64,000 nt of DNA from Ardenticatenales bacterium (GTDB lineage: Bacteria; Chloroflexota; Anaerolineae; Promineifilales; Promineifilaceae): contig JACKBL010000010.1 in the NCBI GenBank assembly GCA_020634515.1, positions 116,425-180,424 of the forward strand, in the 5' to 3' direction. Every line of letters starts with the position of its first letter. Within the stretch, counting starts at the first letter, position 1. Positions 26,081 through 34,065 of this stretch are shown one piece after another. The notes under the pieces are model-generated. The model made no database searches and was not told the origin of the DNA. It saw only the letters and a program-made list of their open reading frames with translations. The position numbers and the translations under genes are program-made.

Positions 26081-26203
26081 TGCCCGATTCGGAAAATCGG
26101 TGTACGGAAGGGATTGTCCGATTTAGAAAATCGGACCGTGGGTCGGCAGTGCGCGATTTGGAAAACCGGGCTACGGAAGGGTTGTCCGATTGGGAAAATT
26201 CGC
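26081..26203. repeat. Tandem repeat of AATCGG-type inverted units (period about 69 bp)
   Basis: Two diverged copies of a block of about 54 bases: TGCCCGATTCGGAAAATCGG then TACGGAAGGG and TCCGATTTAGAAAAT in the first, TGCGCGATTTGGAAAACCGG, TACGGAAGGG and TCCGATTGGGAAAAT in the second. Hairpin units therefore recur every 33-35 bases. Related to 14660-14730. Confidence 0.65.
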
Positions 26204-26240
26204 AAGCACGCCACGTCGCCAGCCGCCCCATTTCCAACGG

Positions 26241-26268
26241 TTGCCCGTCAACATCCGCGTGCTATAAT
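26241..26268 (+). promoter_or_regulatory. Candidate sigma70 promoter for the ABC transporter genes
   Basis: TTGCCC (26241-26246), 16-bp spacer, TATAAT (26263-26268), about 330 bases before the first permease gene. The -35 resembles that of the nuo promoter (TTGCCG). The long leader leaves the link uncertain. Confidence 0.5.
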
Positions 26269-26597
26269 CGGCTCCGTGGTTGGTATGCTGCCAGTCTTGC
26301 TGCTTGGAAACCACGCGCGTGACCAGTCTCTTCCATCGCTCATGTTCAAACCATATGCATCCTGGCAAGAAGAAGTGCGCCGCGCTTCATCTTGAGCAAC
26401 CTGCCATCAAACCACCTGATTCACATGCGTCTCACCTTCGCCCCTTTGTTTTATACACCAGTATGGATAGCCGCAAAGATTCACCCCCTCGACAGACGTT
26501 ACGTTTCTGGTCAAGAACGTCGTTTTGACGGCGATGGCATCTGCAGTCGCGGCAACGCTGGGGAAATCCCAGGCTTTGCATCAACAAGGTTGGCCTT

Positions 26598-28319
26598 ATG
26601 AGTGACAGATTGATGTTCCCTGAAGAACCCGCTTTGGCCACGCCGCCAACGACGAGCCTGAGTGCCCGCATTTTTGCCGGGCGGCGCGGGCGTCGTTTGC
26701 GGGAGGCACTGCTGGCTTATTTGTTTCTGCTGCCGGCATTTGCCATTATTTTCGTCTTTGGTCTCTTCCCGCTTGCCTTCTCCGTCTACGAAAGCACCCT
26801 GCGCGGCCTCAACAAAATCGTAGGCACCTTCGACGGCCTGGGTAACTACGTCAAAGCCATTGACAACCTCACCTACGTCCTTGCCTTCTGGATCGCCCTC
26901 ACCTTCATCTACCTGGCCGCGCGCCGCGTGCTGGACACCCACCAGGCTGCCGCGAAGAAAAGCGAAAGCCCATGGGCATGGGCCGCTCCCGCCATCGTCA
27001 TGGCCCTCGCCCTGGGCGCAATCCTGCGCTGGGTATTTGCCCTACTGCCCGCCATGCTCACCATCCCCGACAAACTTCCCCGCGGCGAACGACTGACGCG
27101 GGAGCTTTTTTACCAGTTTGCCGGCGAGGCGCTGCGCGAACCAACCGTGTCGTCAGCGTTCACAATGGCCGTTGTTGCCTTGTTGCTGGTCGCCGCAGTC
27201 TGGTACGCGGTCTATCGGTTAAAACAACATAGCCAGCAGGACGGCCTTTATTTTTCCAAGCTGACGGAAGCATCCATTCTGCTGGTAGGTGCGCTGGCGC
27301 TGAGTGGGTTCACCTGGACGGAAATCCAGAAGGCGTACGCGGCGGCGCTGGAAGCCGGGGAATCGTTAAGTATTTACTCCCAATTGGTGACGATTAGTGC
27401 CGGCATTGTCCTCCTCATCCTCTCCTGGATTGTCTGGCGCAGCGCCAGCCACCGCTCCTCCACCACCTCCACCCTCTTCCGCCTCGCCGCCGCCGCCGCC
27501 CTGGCCACCGGCGCCTGGATACTCATCGGCGAACTGCCCTCGGCCATCGCTGCCGGCAACCGAGATTGGTGGCGCGGACTACAAGCAACCGTCTTCTTCG
27601 CCATCGGCACCATCCCCCTCCAATTCATCATCGCCCTCACCCTGGCCACCATCCTCTTCCAGGACATCAAAGGCAAAACCCTTTTCCGCATGATCTACTT
27701 CATGCCCTACATCGCCCCTCTCGTCGGAACCGCCGCCGCCTTCCGCATCATCTTTTCCGGACGCGCCGACGCCCCCATGAACGCCCTCCTCACCACCATC
27801 GGCCTCAAACCCCTGGGATGGCTCAACGAACCGGCGGGCATCATGCAACTCATCGTCGGCAGCCGCTTTGACCTGCCCACGTGGCTCGCCGGTCCCAGCC
27901 TCGCCCTCGTCGCCATCATTCTCTTCAACGTCTGGACCTACGTCGGCTTCGACATGGTTATCTTCCTCGCCGGCCTGGGCAACATCCCCAAAGAATTGTA
28001 CGAAGCCGCCGCCATCGACGGCTCCGGTCGCTGGGCGCAATTCCGCCACATCACCCTCCCCCTCCTCTCCCCCACCATCTACTTCCTCATGCTCCTGGCC
28101 GTCATTGGCACATTCAAGGCATTCAACCACATCTACGTCATGCGCCTCGGTGCCGCCCTGGGCACAACCGACACAGCCAGCGTCGTCATCTTCCAGACAT
28201 TCAATCGGGACACACGCTACGGATACGCCTCCGCCCTGGCGATCCTGCTCCTGATCATCATCGTCATTCTCACCGTCATCAACAACCGTATCGCCAGCGA
28301 GAGGGTGTTCTATGGCTAG
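26598..28319 (+). CDS. ABC sugar-type transporter permease (MalF/UgpA-like, enlarged)
   Basis: Inner-membrane permease of a carbohydrate-uptake ABC transporter (CUT1 type). At 573 residues it is about twice the usual 300. After the first TM (AYLFLLPAFAIIFVFGLFPLAF, about 40-61) there is a large insert (about 95-320) with several extra hydrophobic helices before the normal permease core. The EAA loop that contacts the ATPase is ELYEAAAIDGSGRWAQFRHI. The enlarged layout recalls MalF. It overlaps the next permease by 8 bases. The substrate is not evident from sequence. Confidence 0.92.
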   Translation: MSDRLMFPEEPALATPPTTSLSARIFAGRRGRRLREALLAYLFLLPAFAIIFVFGLFPLAFSVYESTLRGLNKIVGTFDGLGNYVKAIDNLTYVLAFWIALTFIYLAARRVLDTHQAAAKKSESPWAWAAPAIVMALALGAILRWVFALLPAMLTIPDKLPRGERLTRELFYQFAGEALREPTVSSAFTMAVVALLLVAAVWYAVYRLKQHSQQDGLYFSKLTEASILLVGALALSGFTWTEIQKAYAAALEAGESLSIYSQLVTISAGIVLLILSWIVWRSASHRSSTTSTLFRLAAAAALATGAWILIGELPSAIAAGNRDWWRGLQATVFFAIGTIPLQFIIALTLATILFQDIKGKTLFRMIYFMPYIAPLVGTAAAFRIIFSGRADAPMNALLTTIGLKPLGWLNEPAGIMQLIVGSRFDLPTWLAGPSLALVAIILFNVWTYVGFDMVIFLAGLGNIPKELYEAAAIDGSGRWAQFRHITLPLLSPTIYFLMLLAVIGTFKAFNHIYVMRLGAALGTTDTASVVIFQTFNRDTRYGYASALAILLLIIIVILTVINNRIASERVFYG

Positions 28320-29202
28320 TCAAGCACTTCAATCCTCTGCCCCTGCGCCGCAAATTCACCCCAAAGCGCGGCGCGTTGATATAGGCCGCGTCGTTGCCTA
28401 CGTGCTGCTCGTGTTCGGCGCGTTCATCGCCCTGGCTCCCTTCCTCTACACCATCAGCGTCTCCCTCATGAACCTCACGGAAGCGAACAGCGGCGCATTT
28501 CTGCCCAAAGTGCCCCAGTGGGGCAACTACGCCCAGGCATGGAAAGACGCCTCCTTCTCCCTCTACTTCTGGAACACCGTCAAGGTCACGGCCATCACGC
28601 TCGTCGGACAAGTCATCTTCTGTACAATGGCCGCCTACGCCTTCGCCCAACTGGAGTTTCCCGGCAAAGGTTTCCTGTTTGCCCTCATCCTTTCCACGCT
28701 GCTCCTGCCCGAAGCCATCACCTGGGTCCCCAACTTCATCACCGTCTCCTGGCTGGGCAAAATCGGCCCCATTCCCTGGATCAACAACTGGCCCGCCCTG
28801 ACCGTTCCCTTTATGGCCAGCGCCTTCAACATCTTCCTGCTGCGCCAGTTTTTCATGCAAATTCCCAAAGAGCTATGGGATTCGGCGCAAATCGACGGCG
28901 CCGGGCATATTCGCTACCTCTGGCAAGTGGTGCTGCCTCTCTCCCGCGCCCCCGTGGTCACGGTCATCCTCTTTGGCTTCATTGGCTCCTGGAATGCCCT
29001 GGCCTGGCCCATCCTGGTCACCACCACGCAAGAATGGCGCGTCATTTCCTACGGGCTGCTTTCCTTCCTGGACGAAGCCGGCTCGTTCTTTCAATTACAG
29101 ATGGCGGGCGCGGTAATCACCATTCTGCCCATCATCCTCATCTACTTCTTCACACAAAAGCAATTTACGGAGGGCATTGCCACTTCCGGCTTGAAGGGAT
29201 AA
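28312..29202 (+). CDS. ABC sugar-type transporter permease (MalG/UgpE-like)
   Basis: A 296-residue second permease of the CUT1 transporter with six predicted helices. N-terminal TM VVAYVLLVFGAFIALAPFLY, then NYAQAWKDASFSLYFWNTVKV, and the EAA loop ELWDSAQIDGAGHIRYLWQV before LPLSRAPVVTVILFGFIGSWN. The C-terminus FFTQKQFTEGIATSGLKG is typical of the MalG class. The 8-base overlap with the preceding permease indicates co-translation. No ATPase gene follows; CUT1 systems often share a MsmK-like ATPase encoded elsewhere. Confidence 0.94.
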   Translation: MASQALQSSAPAPQIHPKARRVDIGRVVAYVLLVFGAFIALAPFLYTISVSLMNLTEANSGAFLPKVPQWGNYAQAWKDASFSLYFWNTVKVTAITLVGQVIFCTMAAYAFAQLEFPGKGFLFALILSTLLLPEAITWVPNFITVSWLGKIGPIPWINNWPALTVPFMASAFNIFLLRQFFMQIPKELWDSAQIDGAGHIRYLWQVVLPLSRAPVVTVILFGFIGSWNALAWPILVTTTQEWRVISYGLLSFLDEAGSFFQLQMAGAVITILPIILIYFFTQKQFTEGIATSGLKG

Positions 29203-29376
29203 AAAAGGCCCATTCGACAATGCCACGAACATCCGTGACACAAAAGGAGGTGATGTTCAAAGCAAAAACCACTCTACGGCGAAAATGGGTAACGACATAG
29301 CCCGCTGCCTGGACCTGTCCAAGGCAATATGGGCTTCCACAAGCTCAACCCATAAGAGGGTTAATCGTTACAAAAA

Positions 29377-29385
29377 TGGTATAAT
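29377..29385 (+). promoter_or_regulatory. Extended -10 promoter for the binding-protein gene
   Basis: TGGTATAAT (TGn-TATAAT), about 200 bases before the start codon. No clear -35 hexamer at standard spacing. Confidence 0.55.
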
Positions 29386-29460
29386 GACGACGGTTGGTGG
29401 CAGCCGGCGATATGCAAACCGCGCGGCGTACACGCCGACCTGAGGCGATAAGGACTGGCA

Positions 29461-29539
29461 ATGAAATAAGATGCGAGTTGCATCGCCAGTTTGAAGGAGC
29501 GGGAAGGAAACAGCTCTGTTGTCTTATTTAATTTCCGCC
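29461..29539. repeat. GTTTGAAGGAGCGGGAAGGAAAC-type repeat, copy 1
   Basis: Contains TGCATCGCCAGTTTGAAGGA, GGGAAGGAAACAGCTCTGTT and GTCTTATTTAATTTCCG. The reverse-complement copy is at 56299-56370 with mostly matching bases; part of it (GATGCAATTCCGTACTTTA) also occurs at 13435. Confidence 0.65.
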
Positions 29540-29582
29540 CCTAAACTCAAATCCACTTAATTTTTGAGGAGAAGATTTCGAA

Positions 29583-31112
29583 ATGTCCAAAAGCAAACTT
29601 ACCTTGATCGTGCTACTGATTCTGGCCCTGATGCTGGTCGCCTGCGGCGGCGGCACGGCGACCCCAACAGAAGCACCCGTCGCCACGGAAGCGCCAATGG
29701 AAGAACCCACCGAAGCGCCGATGGAAGAACCCACCGAAGCGCCAATGGAAGAACCCACCGAAGCGCCGATGGAAGAACCCACGGAAGCGCCAATGGAAGA
29801 ACCCATCGATGAAGTGATGGAGCCGTGCGCTCCCACGACCGATGGTTCCCTGGCCGGCGTGGACCCGCGCGGCCAAACCATCACCTGGTGGCACAACCAC
29901 AGCGGTTCTCGTGAAGAAGGCCTGGCCGGCGTCGTGCAGGCGTTCAACGACACCAACGAATGTGGCATCACCCTGATTGCGGAAAACCAGGGCAGCTACA
30001 ACGACATTCGTGACAAAGTAAACAGCAGCCTGAACGCCGGTGAACTGCCGGCAGCGTTGGTTGTTGGCTATCAGAATGACCAGGCGTTCTACCAACTGAA
30101 CAACGGCCTGGCCGACCTGAATCCCTACGTCGATGACGCGCACTGGGGCCTCACCGCCGACGAAAAAGCCGACTTCTTCCAGAGCTTCTTCAACCAGAGC
30201 GTCCACCCCGTCTTCAACAACGAGCGTCTTGGCTTCCCGCCCAACCGCTCCATGGAAGTTCTCTTCTACAACCAGACCTGGCTGGAAGAACTGGGCTTCT
30301 CCGGCCCGCCCACCACGCCGGACGAATTCCGTGACATGGCTTGTGCCGCGGCAGCCGCTAATGGCGATGGCACGGGCGGCTACATCCTGCGCGACGACGC
30401 CTCCGCGGTCGCGGCCTGGGCTTTCGCCTTCGGCGGCAACGTCCTGACGGCTGATGGCACCAGCTACGACTACAGCAACGACGCCGTGGTACAGTCCATG
30501 ACCTTCCTGAAGCAACTCTACGACGATGGCTGCGCCTACTTCTTCACCGAAGGCTTCCCCAATCCGCAGCTTGCCGCGCGCAAAGCGATCTTCACCCAGG
30601 GTTCCACCTCTGGCGCGCCGTTCTACCAGTCGGACATTGAAACCGCCGCGGCTGACGCCGGGCGCGATCCCGATGTCTGGGGCGTGGCCGCGATTCCGCA
30701 CACGACCCCCGATCCAGTCCTGAACGTGTACGGCGGCGACGTCATGATCACGGCAAACAAGCCCGAACAAGAACTGGCCGCCTGGATCTTCATCAAGTAC
30801 TTCACCTCCCCCGAAGTACAGGCGCAGTGGGACCAGATCAGCGGTTACTTCCCCACCCGCGCGAGCACCGAACAGTACCTGGCCGACTACATCGCCAACA
30901 TCTCCTACGGTAAGCAGTATCAACAAGGCCTCGACCTGCTGCCCTACGGCGTCTACGAGCCGCAGTTGATCTCCTACCAGGGCGTGCGCGACGCGGCCCA
31001 GGCTGCCTTCAACGCCATTATGCAGGGCGCGGACATCCAGGAAACGCTGGATCAACTGACCAGCGACGCCAACGACCTGCAAGCCGAGTTGATGTCGGAA
31101 ATTCAACCCTAG
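29583..31112 (+). CDS. ABC sugar-type transporter substrate-binding lipoprotein
   Basis: A 509-residue extracytoplasmic solute-binding protein. Signal peptide with lipobox LVAC (lipidated Cys21). Residues about 27-78 form a low-complexity tether of five PTEAPMEE-type repeats (24-base DNA repeat, about 29690-29810). The binding fold starts TITWWHNHSGSREEGLAGVV, with YLNNGLADLNPY-like and PPNRSMEVLFYNQTWLEELG segments typical of family 1 solute-binding proteins, and NVYGGDVMITANKPEQELAAWIFIKYFTSPEVQ near the end. GAGGAGAAG precedes the ATG. It works with the two permeases upstream; ligand unknown. Confidence 0.94.
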   Translation: MSKSKLTLIVLLILALMLVACGGGTATPTEAPVATEAPMEEPTEAPMEEPTEAPMEEPTEAPMEEPTEAPMEEPIDEVMEPCAPTTDGSLAGVDPRGQTITWWHNHSGSREEGLAGVVQAFNDTNECGITLIAENQGSYNDIRDKVNSSLNAGELPAALVVGYQNDQAFYQLNNGLADLNPYVDDAHWGLTADEKADFFQSFFNQSVHPVFNNERLGFPPNRSMEVLFYNQTWLEELGFSGPPTTPDEFRDMACAAAAANGDGTGGYILRDDASAVAAWAFAFGGNVLTADGTSYDYSNDAVVQSMTFLKQLYDDGCAYFFTEGFPNPQLAARKAIFTQGSTSGAPFYQSDIETAAADAGRDPDVWGVAAIPHTTPDPVLNVYGGDVMITANKPEQELAAWIFIKYFTSPEVQAQWDQISGYFPTRASTEQYLADYIANISYGKQYQQGLDLLPYGVYEPQLISYQGVRDAAQAAFNAIMQGADIQETLDQLTSDANDLQAELMSEIQP

Positions 31113-31206
31113 CAATGTAACCGGGCGGCAGCGTGGCTCACGCGCCGCCGCCCGATTTCCGTGAGCCTTCCCGGTTCACCAGGAAATCCACATCCATTAA
31201 CATGAA

Positions 31207-31245
31207 AACGGGTCAGGGCAAATGTCCTGACCCGTTCTCTTTGTT
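31207..31245 (+). terminator. Intrinsic terminator of the ABC transporter genes
   Basis: Perfect 11-bp stem AACGGGTCAGG/CCTGACCCGTT (31207-31217 with 31226-31236), 8-base loop, then CTCTTTGTT. A second GC-rich hairpin (CGGGCGGCAGCG...) lies at 31121-31153. Confidence 0.8.
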
Positions 31246-31261
31246 AGCTGATGACGTGCAT

Positions 31262-32062
31262 ATGACCACACTTCCGTTCACCGCTGACTACCTCCAGGAA
31301 CTGCAAACCGCGACGGATGAGATTGCCCGCGCGGCGGGGCGGTTGCTGCAAGAAAAATTCGCGCAACCGCGCCAGATTCAACTCAAAGGGGCGCGAGACC
31401 TGGTGACTGACGCCGATTTCGCGGCGCAAAAGCTGATCACCGATTTCTTGCGCGCGCGCTATCCTGAGCATGGTTTTCTCACGGAAGAGAAGGACGGCGA
31501 CCTGCCCGCTGATGGCCCCGTCATCTGGGTGATTGATCCGCTTGACGGGACTTCCAATTACAGTCGCCAGCAGCCGCAGTATTGTGTGTCGATTGCGGCC
31601 ATCGCCGCGGACCAGGCTCCGCTGTGCGGCGCTGTTTACGATCCCGTGCGGGATGAGCTATTCAGCGCCGCGCGCGGGCAAGGCTGCCGGCTAAATGGGC
31701 AGCCCATTCACGTTTATCCCCTGGAGGAGACGGCGGCGGCCCTGGTGTGCTTCGACTGGAACCGCCTGCCACACAAACAGGCCGGCATCCTGCGCTTGCT
31801 GGAGCAGCTTGCGCCGCTGGTGCATTCCGTGCGGGCCACGGGGTCGGCGGCGCTGGCGCTGGCCTGGGTAGCCGCGGGCCGTCTGGATGGCTATTTTAAT
31901 TTTGGGCTGAATGCCTGGGATATGGCGGCGGGGCAACTCCTGATTGCGGAAGCGGGCGGGGTGACCAGCAACCTGCGCGGCGAGCCGTGGCGGCTGATAG
32001 ATGGCAACTGCCTGGCAGGGGGCGCGTCGGTGCACGCCCTCTTGCGCCAGATCGCACTGTAA
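31262..32062 (+). CDS. Inositol monophosphatase family protein
   Basis: A 266-residue Mg-dependent phosphatase of the IMPase/FBPase/CysQ superfamily. Metal-binding motifs are FLTEEKDGD (Glu), WVIDPLDGTSNYSRQ (Asp-x-x-Asp-Gly-Thr-Ser) and LNAWDMAAGQLLIAEAGG (Asp). Family substrates include inositol-1-phosphate, fructose-1,6-bisphosphate and PAP; the sequence does not discriminate. I start at ATG 31262, just past the terminator hairpin; the longer frame would read through that hairpin. Confidence 0.9.
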   Translation: MTTLPFTADYLQELQTATDEIARAAGRLLQEKFAQPRQIQLKGARDLVTDADFAAQKLITDFLRARYPEHGFLTEEKDGDLPADGPVIWVIDPLDGTSNYSRQQPQYCVSIAAIAADQAPLCGAVYDPVRDELFSAARGQGCRLNGQPIHVYPLEETAAALVCFDWNRLPHKQAGILRLLEQLAPLVHSVRATGSAALALAWVAAGRLDGYFNFGLNAWDMAAGQLLIAEAGGVTSNLRGEPWRLIDGNCLAGGASVHALLRQIAL

Positions 32063-32166
32063 ATCGCCAAACTTTGTCAACCGTCAGGCTTGCCAGTACA
32101 ATGCGCCGCGATACGATTTGTATATGATTCGTCTGAACTGGCGAATACACTGCATCATCAAACATT

Positions 32167-33009
32167 ATGCGCTGGCCTCCATTTAGACACATTTTTTTTG
32201 ATTGCGATTCGACGTTAACAACGATTGAAGGGATCGACGTACTGGCGGAAAATGCCGGCAAAGGCTGGCGCATCAAAGTCCTCACCGAGGCCGCCATGAA
32301 TGGCGAACTAGAGCTAGAAGACGTTTACCGCAAGCGGCTGCAAGCCATCAAACCCACACGGGAGCAAATTTGGGCTATTCGCCAGCAGTACAAAAGCCAC
32401 GTCGTCGCCGACGCCGCCCTCGTTATCGCCACGCTGCAAGCGCTGGGTCATCAGGTGTACATCATCAGTGGGGGCCTGATTGAGCCTGTGCGCGAATTTG
32501 GCATTTTCCTGGGCGTGCCGGCAAAAAACATCCGTGCCGTGGGTGTCTTCTACAACGAACTGGCCGGCAATTGGTGGCAACACAACGAAAACGGCGATGC
32601 TCGCTACATCACCTACGGCGAAGACGCCCTCACCATCAGTGACGGCAAAGCGCAAATCGTGCGCGAATTACTGGGCAGCCAGCGTGGGCGTTCCCTCCTC
32701 ATCGGGGATGGCAGCAGCGACCTGCACGCCAGCGCCGCCGTGGACCTCTTCGTCGGCTTCGGCGGCGTCGTCGCCCGCGAGCGGGTGCGCCAAGAAGCGC
32801 CCGCCTTCATTCACAGCCAGAGCATGGCCCCCCTGCTCCTCCTGGCCGCCGGGCCGGCCGCCATGCAGAGAGCCGCCACGCCAGAACACAGAGCCGCCTT
32901 TGTTAAGGCGCTGCATCTTTATGACACAGGAGCGATTTCGTTTCAAAATGAGCAACTCGACAAGAAATTCCAACAAGCATGTGAAGCTGTTCATCCCCGG
33001 CCCCACTGA
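32167..33009 (+). CDS. HAD-superfamily phosphoserine phosphatase-like protein
   Basis: A 280-residue HAD hydrolase probably performing the last step of serine synthesis (phosphoserine to serine). Motif I FFDCDSTLTTIEGIDVLAE (nucleophile Asp), motif II IISGGL and motif IV LIGDGSSDLHASAAVDLFVG match SerB; the lysine of motif III is probably in ISDGKAQIV. The two following genes encode the other two serine-pathway enzymes, supporting SerB function. Its C-terminus runs about 60 bases into the next gene, an unusually long overlap. Confidence 0.85.
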   Translation: MRWPPFRHIFFDCDSTLTTIEGIDVLAENAGKGWRIKVLTEAAMNGELELEDVYRKRLQAIKPTREQIWAIRQQYKSHVVADAALVIATLQALGHQVYIISGGLIEPVREFGIFLGVPAKNIRAVGVFYNELAGNWWQHNENGDARYITYGEDALTISDGKAQIVRELLGSQRGRSLLIGDGSSDLHASAAVDLFVGFGGVVARERVRQEAPAFIHSQSMAPLLLLAAGPAAMQRAATPEHRAAFVKALHLYDTGAISFQNEQLDKKFQQACEAVHPRPH

Positions 33010-34057
33010 GGTGCGACCGGAAATCCTGGATGCGCAGACCGAATGGATGATCGGGCATCGGATGCCGGAATGCACCGATCTGATCGGGCGCATCCGCCCC
33101 AAATTGGGGCAGGTCTTCTTTACGGAAAACCCCATCCTCATCAGCGCCTCGTCGGGGACGGGATTTTGGGAGGGCGCGGTGCGCAACTGCGTCAGCCGCA
33201 AGGTGCTCAACTGCGTCAACGGCGCGTTCAGCGACCGCTGGCGCGAGGTAACGGAAGCCAATGGCAAACCTAACGAGGTGCTGGAAGTGGACTGGGGGCA
33301 GCCTATTTTGCCGGAGCAAGTGGCGGAGCGGCTGGCAACCGGCGAATTCGACGCCGTAACCATTGTACATAACGAGACCAGCACGGGCGTCACCAGTCCT
33401 ATCAAAGAAATCGCCCAGGCTGTACGCGCCCTGCCGAATGGAGACGACATCACCATCATGGTAGATTCCGTCAGCGGGCTTTCCGGGGCGGAACTGCGTG
33501 TGGATGATTGGGACCTGGACGTGGTGCTCACGGCCAGCCAAAAGGCGTTTGCCCTGCCGCCAGGTCTGGCATTCTGCTCCGTGTCGGCGCGTGCCCTGGA
33601 GAAGGCGAAAACCATCCCCCATCGCGGCTACTACTTTGATTTCCTCACACTGCACAAGTACCTGGTCAAAAATCAAACGCCGGCCACGCCCGCCGTTTCC
33701 CTCCTGTTTGCCCTGGACCGCCAGTTGGACGATATGATGGCGGAGGGGATGGAGAACCGTTTTGCCCGCCATCTGGCGATGCGCGACCACACCATTGCCT
33801 GGGCACGGGCGCAGGGTTTTACGTTGTATGCCACCCCCGGCTATGAGTCGCCGACGGTGACGTGCGTGAGCAATAACCTGGGGCTGGACATCAGCGCCCT
33901 GAATGCCTACCTGCGTACGCAGGGCATGGCGATCTCCAACGGGTATGGCTCGCGCCTGAAGAACAAGACGTTCCGCGTGGCCCACATGGGCGACTTGCGG
34001 ATGGCGGACATGGAGACGCTGTTCGCGGCGATGGCCCAGTATTTGCGGGAAAGGTGA
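32948..34057 (+). CDS. Class V aminotransferase (phosphoserine/alanine-glyoxylate type)
   Basis: A 369-residue PLP enzyme. It begins HVKLFIPGPTEVRPEILDAQ, has SASSGTGFWEGAVRNC, IVHNETSTGVTSP, IMVDSVSGLSGAEL and the PLP lysine in LTASQKAFALPPGLAF. It belongs to the serine-pyruvate/alanine-glyoxylate branch rather than classical SerC. Because it sits between a SerB-like phosphatase and serA, phosphoserine aminotransferase is the likely role; related enzymes are known to replace SerC in other bacteria and archaea. ATG 32948 overlaps the phosphatase by 62 bases; the conserved N-terminus at about 32980 shows that at least half of this overlap is real. Confidence 0.88.
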   Translation: MSNSTRNSNKHVKLFIPGPTEVRPEILDAQTEWMIGHRMPECTDLIGRIRPKLGQVFFTENPILISASSGTGFWEGAVRNCVSRKVLNCVNGAFSDRWREVTEANGKPNEVLEVDWGQPILPEQVAERLATGEFDAVTIVHNETSTGVTSPIKEIAQAVRALPNGDDITIMVDSVSGLSGAELRVDDWDLDVVLTASQKAFALPPGLAFCSVSARALEKAKTIPHRGYYFDFLTLHKYLVKNQTPATPAVSLLFALDRQLDDMMAEGMENRFARHLAMRDHTIAWARAQGFTLYATPGYESPTVTCVSNNLGLDISALNAYLRTQGMAISNGYGSRLKNKTFRVAHMGDLRMADMETLFAAMAQYLRER

Positions 34058-34065
34058 TTTCTTCC

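Larger units (their letters stand above)
25658..26597. other. Long intergenic region with repeats and a promoter
   Basis: A 940-bp gap. Identified: an AGATTGG-family remnant (25871-25901), a tandem AATCGG-type repeat (26081-26203) and a sigma70-like promoter (26241-26268). Short reading frames across the repeats show no recognisable protein. The rest is unassigned. Confidence 0.5.
29203..29582. other. Leader region of the substrate-binding protein gene
   Basis: A 380-bp gap inside the transporter locus. It has its own extended -10 promoter (29377-29385) and a repeat (29461-29539), so the binding protein can be transcribed separately from the permeases, as is common when it is needed in excess. 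Confidence 0.55.

Noticed and set aside
26081..26203. CRISPR-like array from the 33-35 base spacing of AATCGG units
   Set aside because: Units diverge, the interval sequence is itself repeated rather than unique, only four units exist and there are no cas genes.
29613..31115. 500-codon open frame antisense to the solute-binding protein gene
   Set aside because: It mirrors a gene with clear homology, a lipobox and a ribosome-binding site; long antisense frames are expected in GC-rich genes with biased third positions, and its translation resembles no family.
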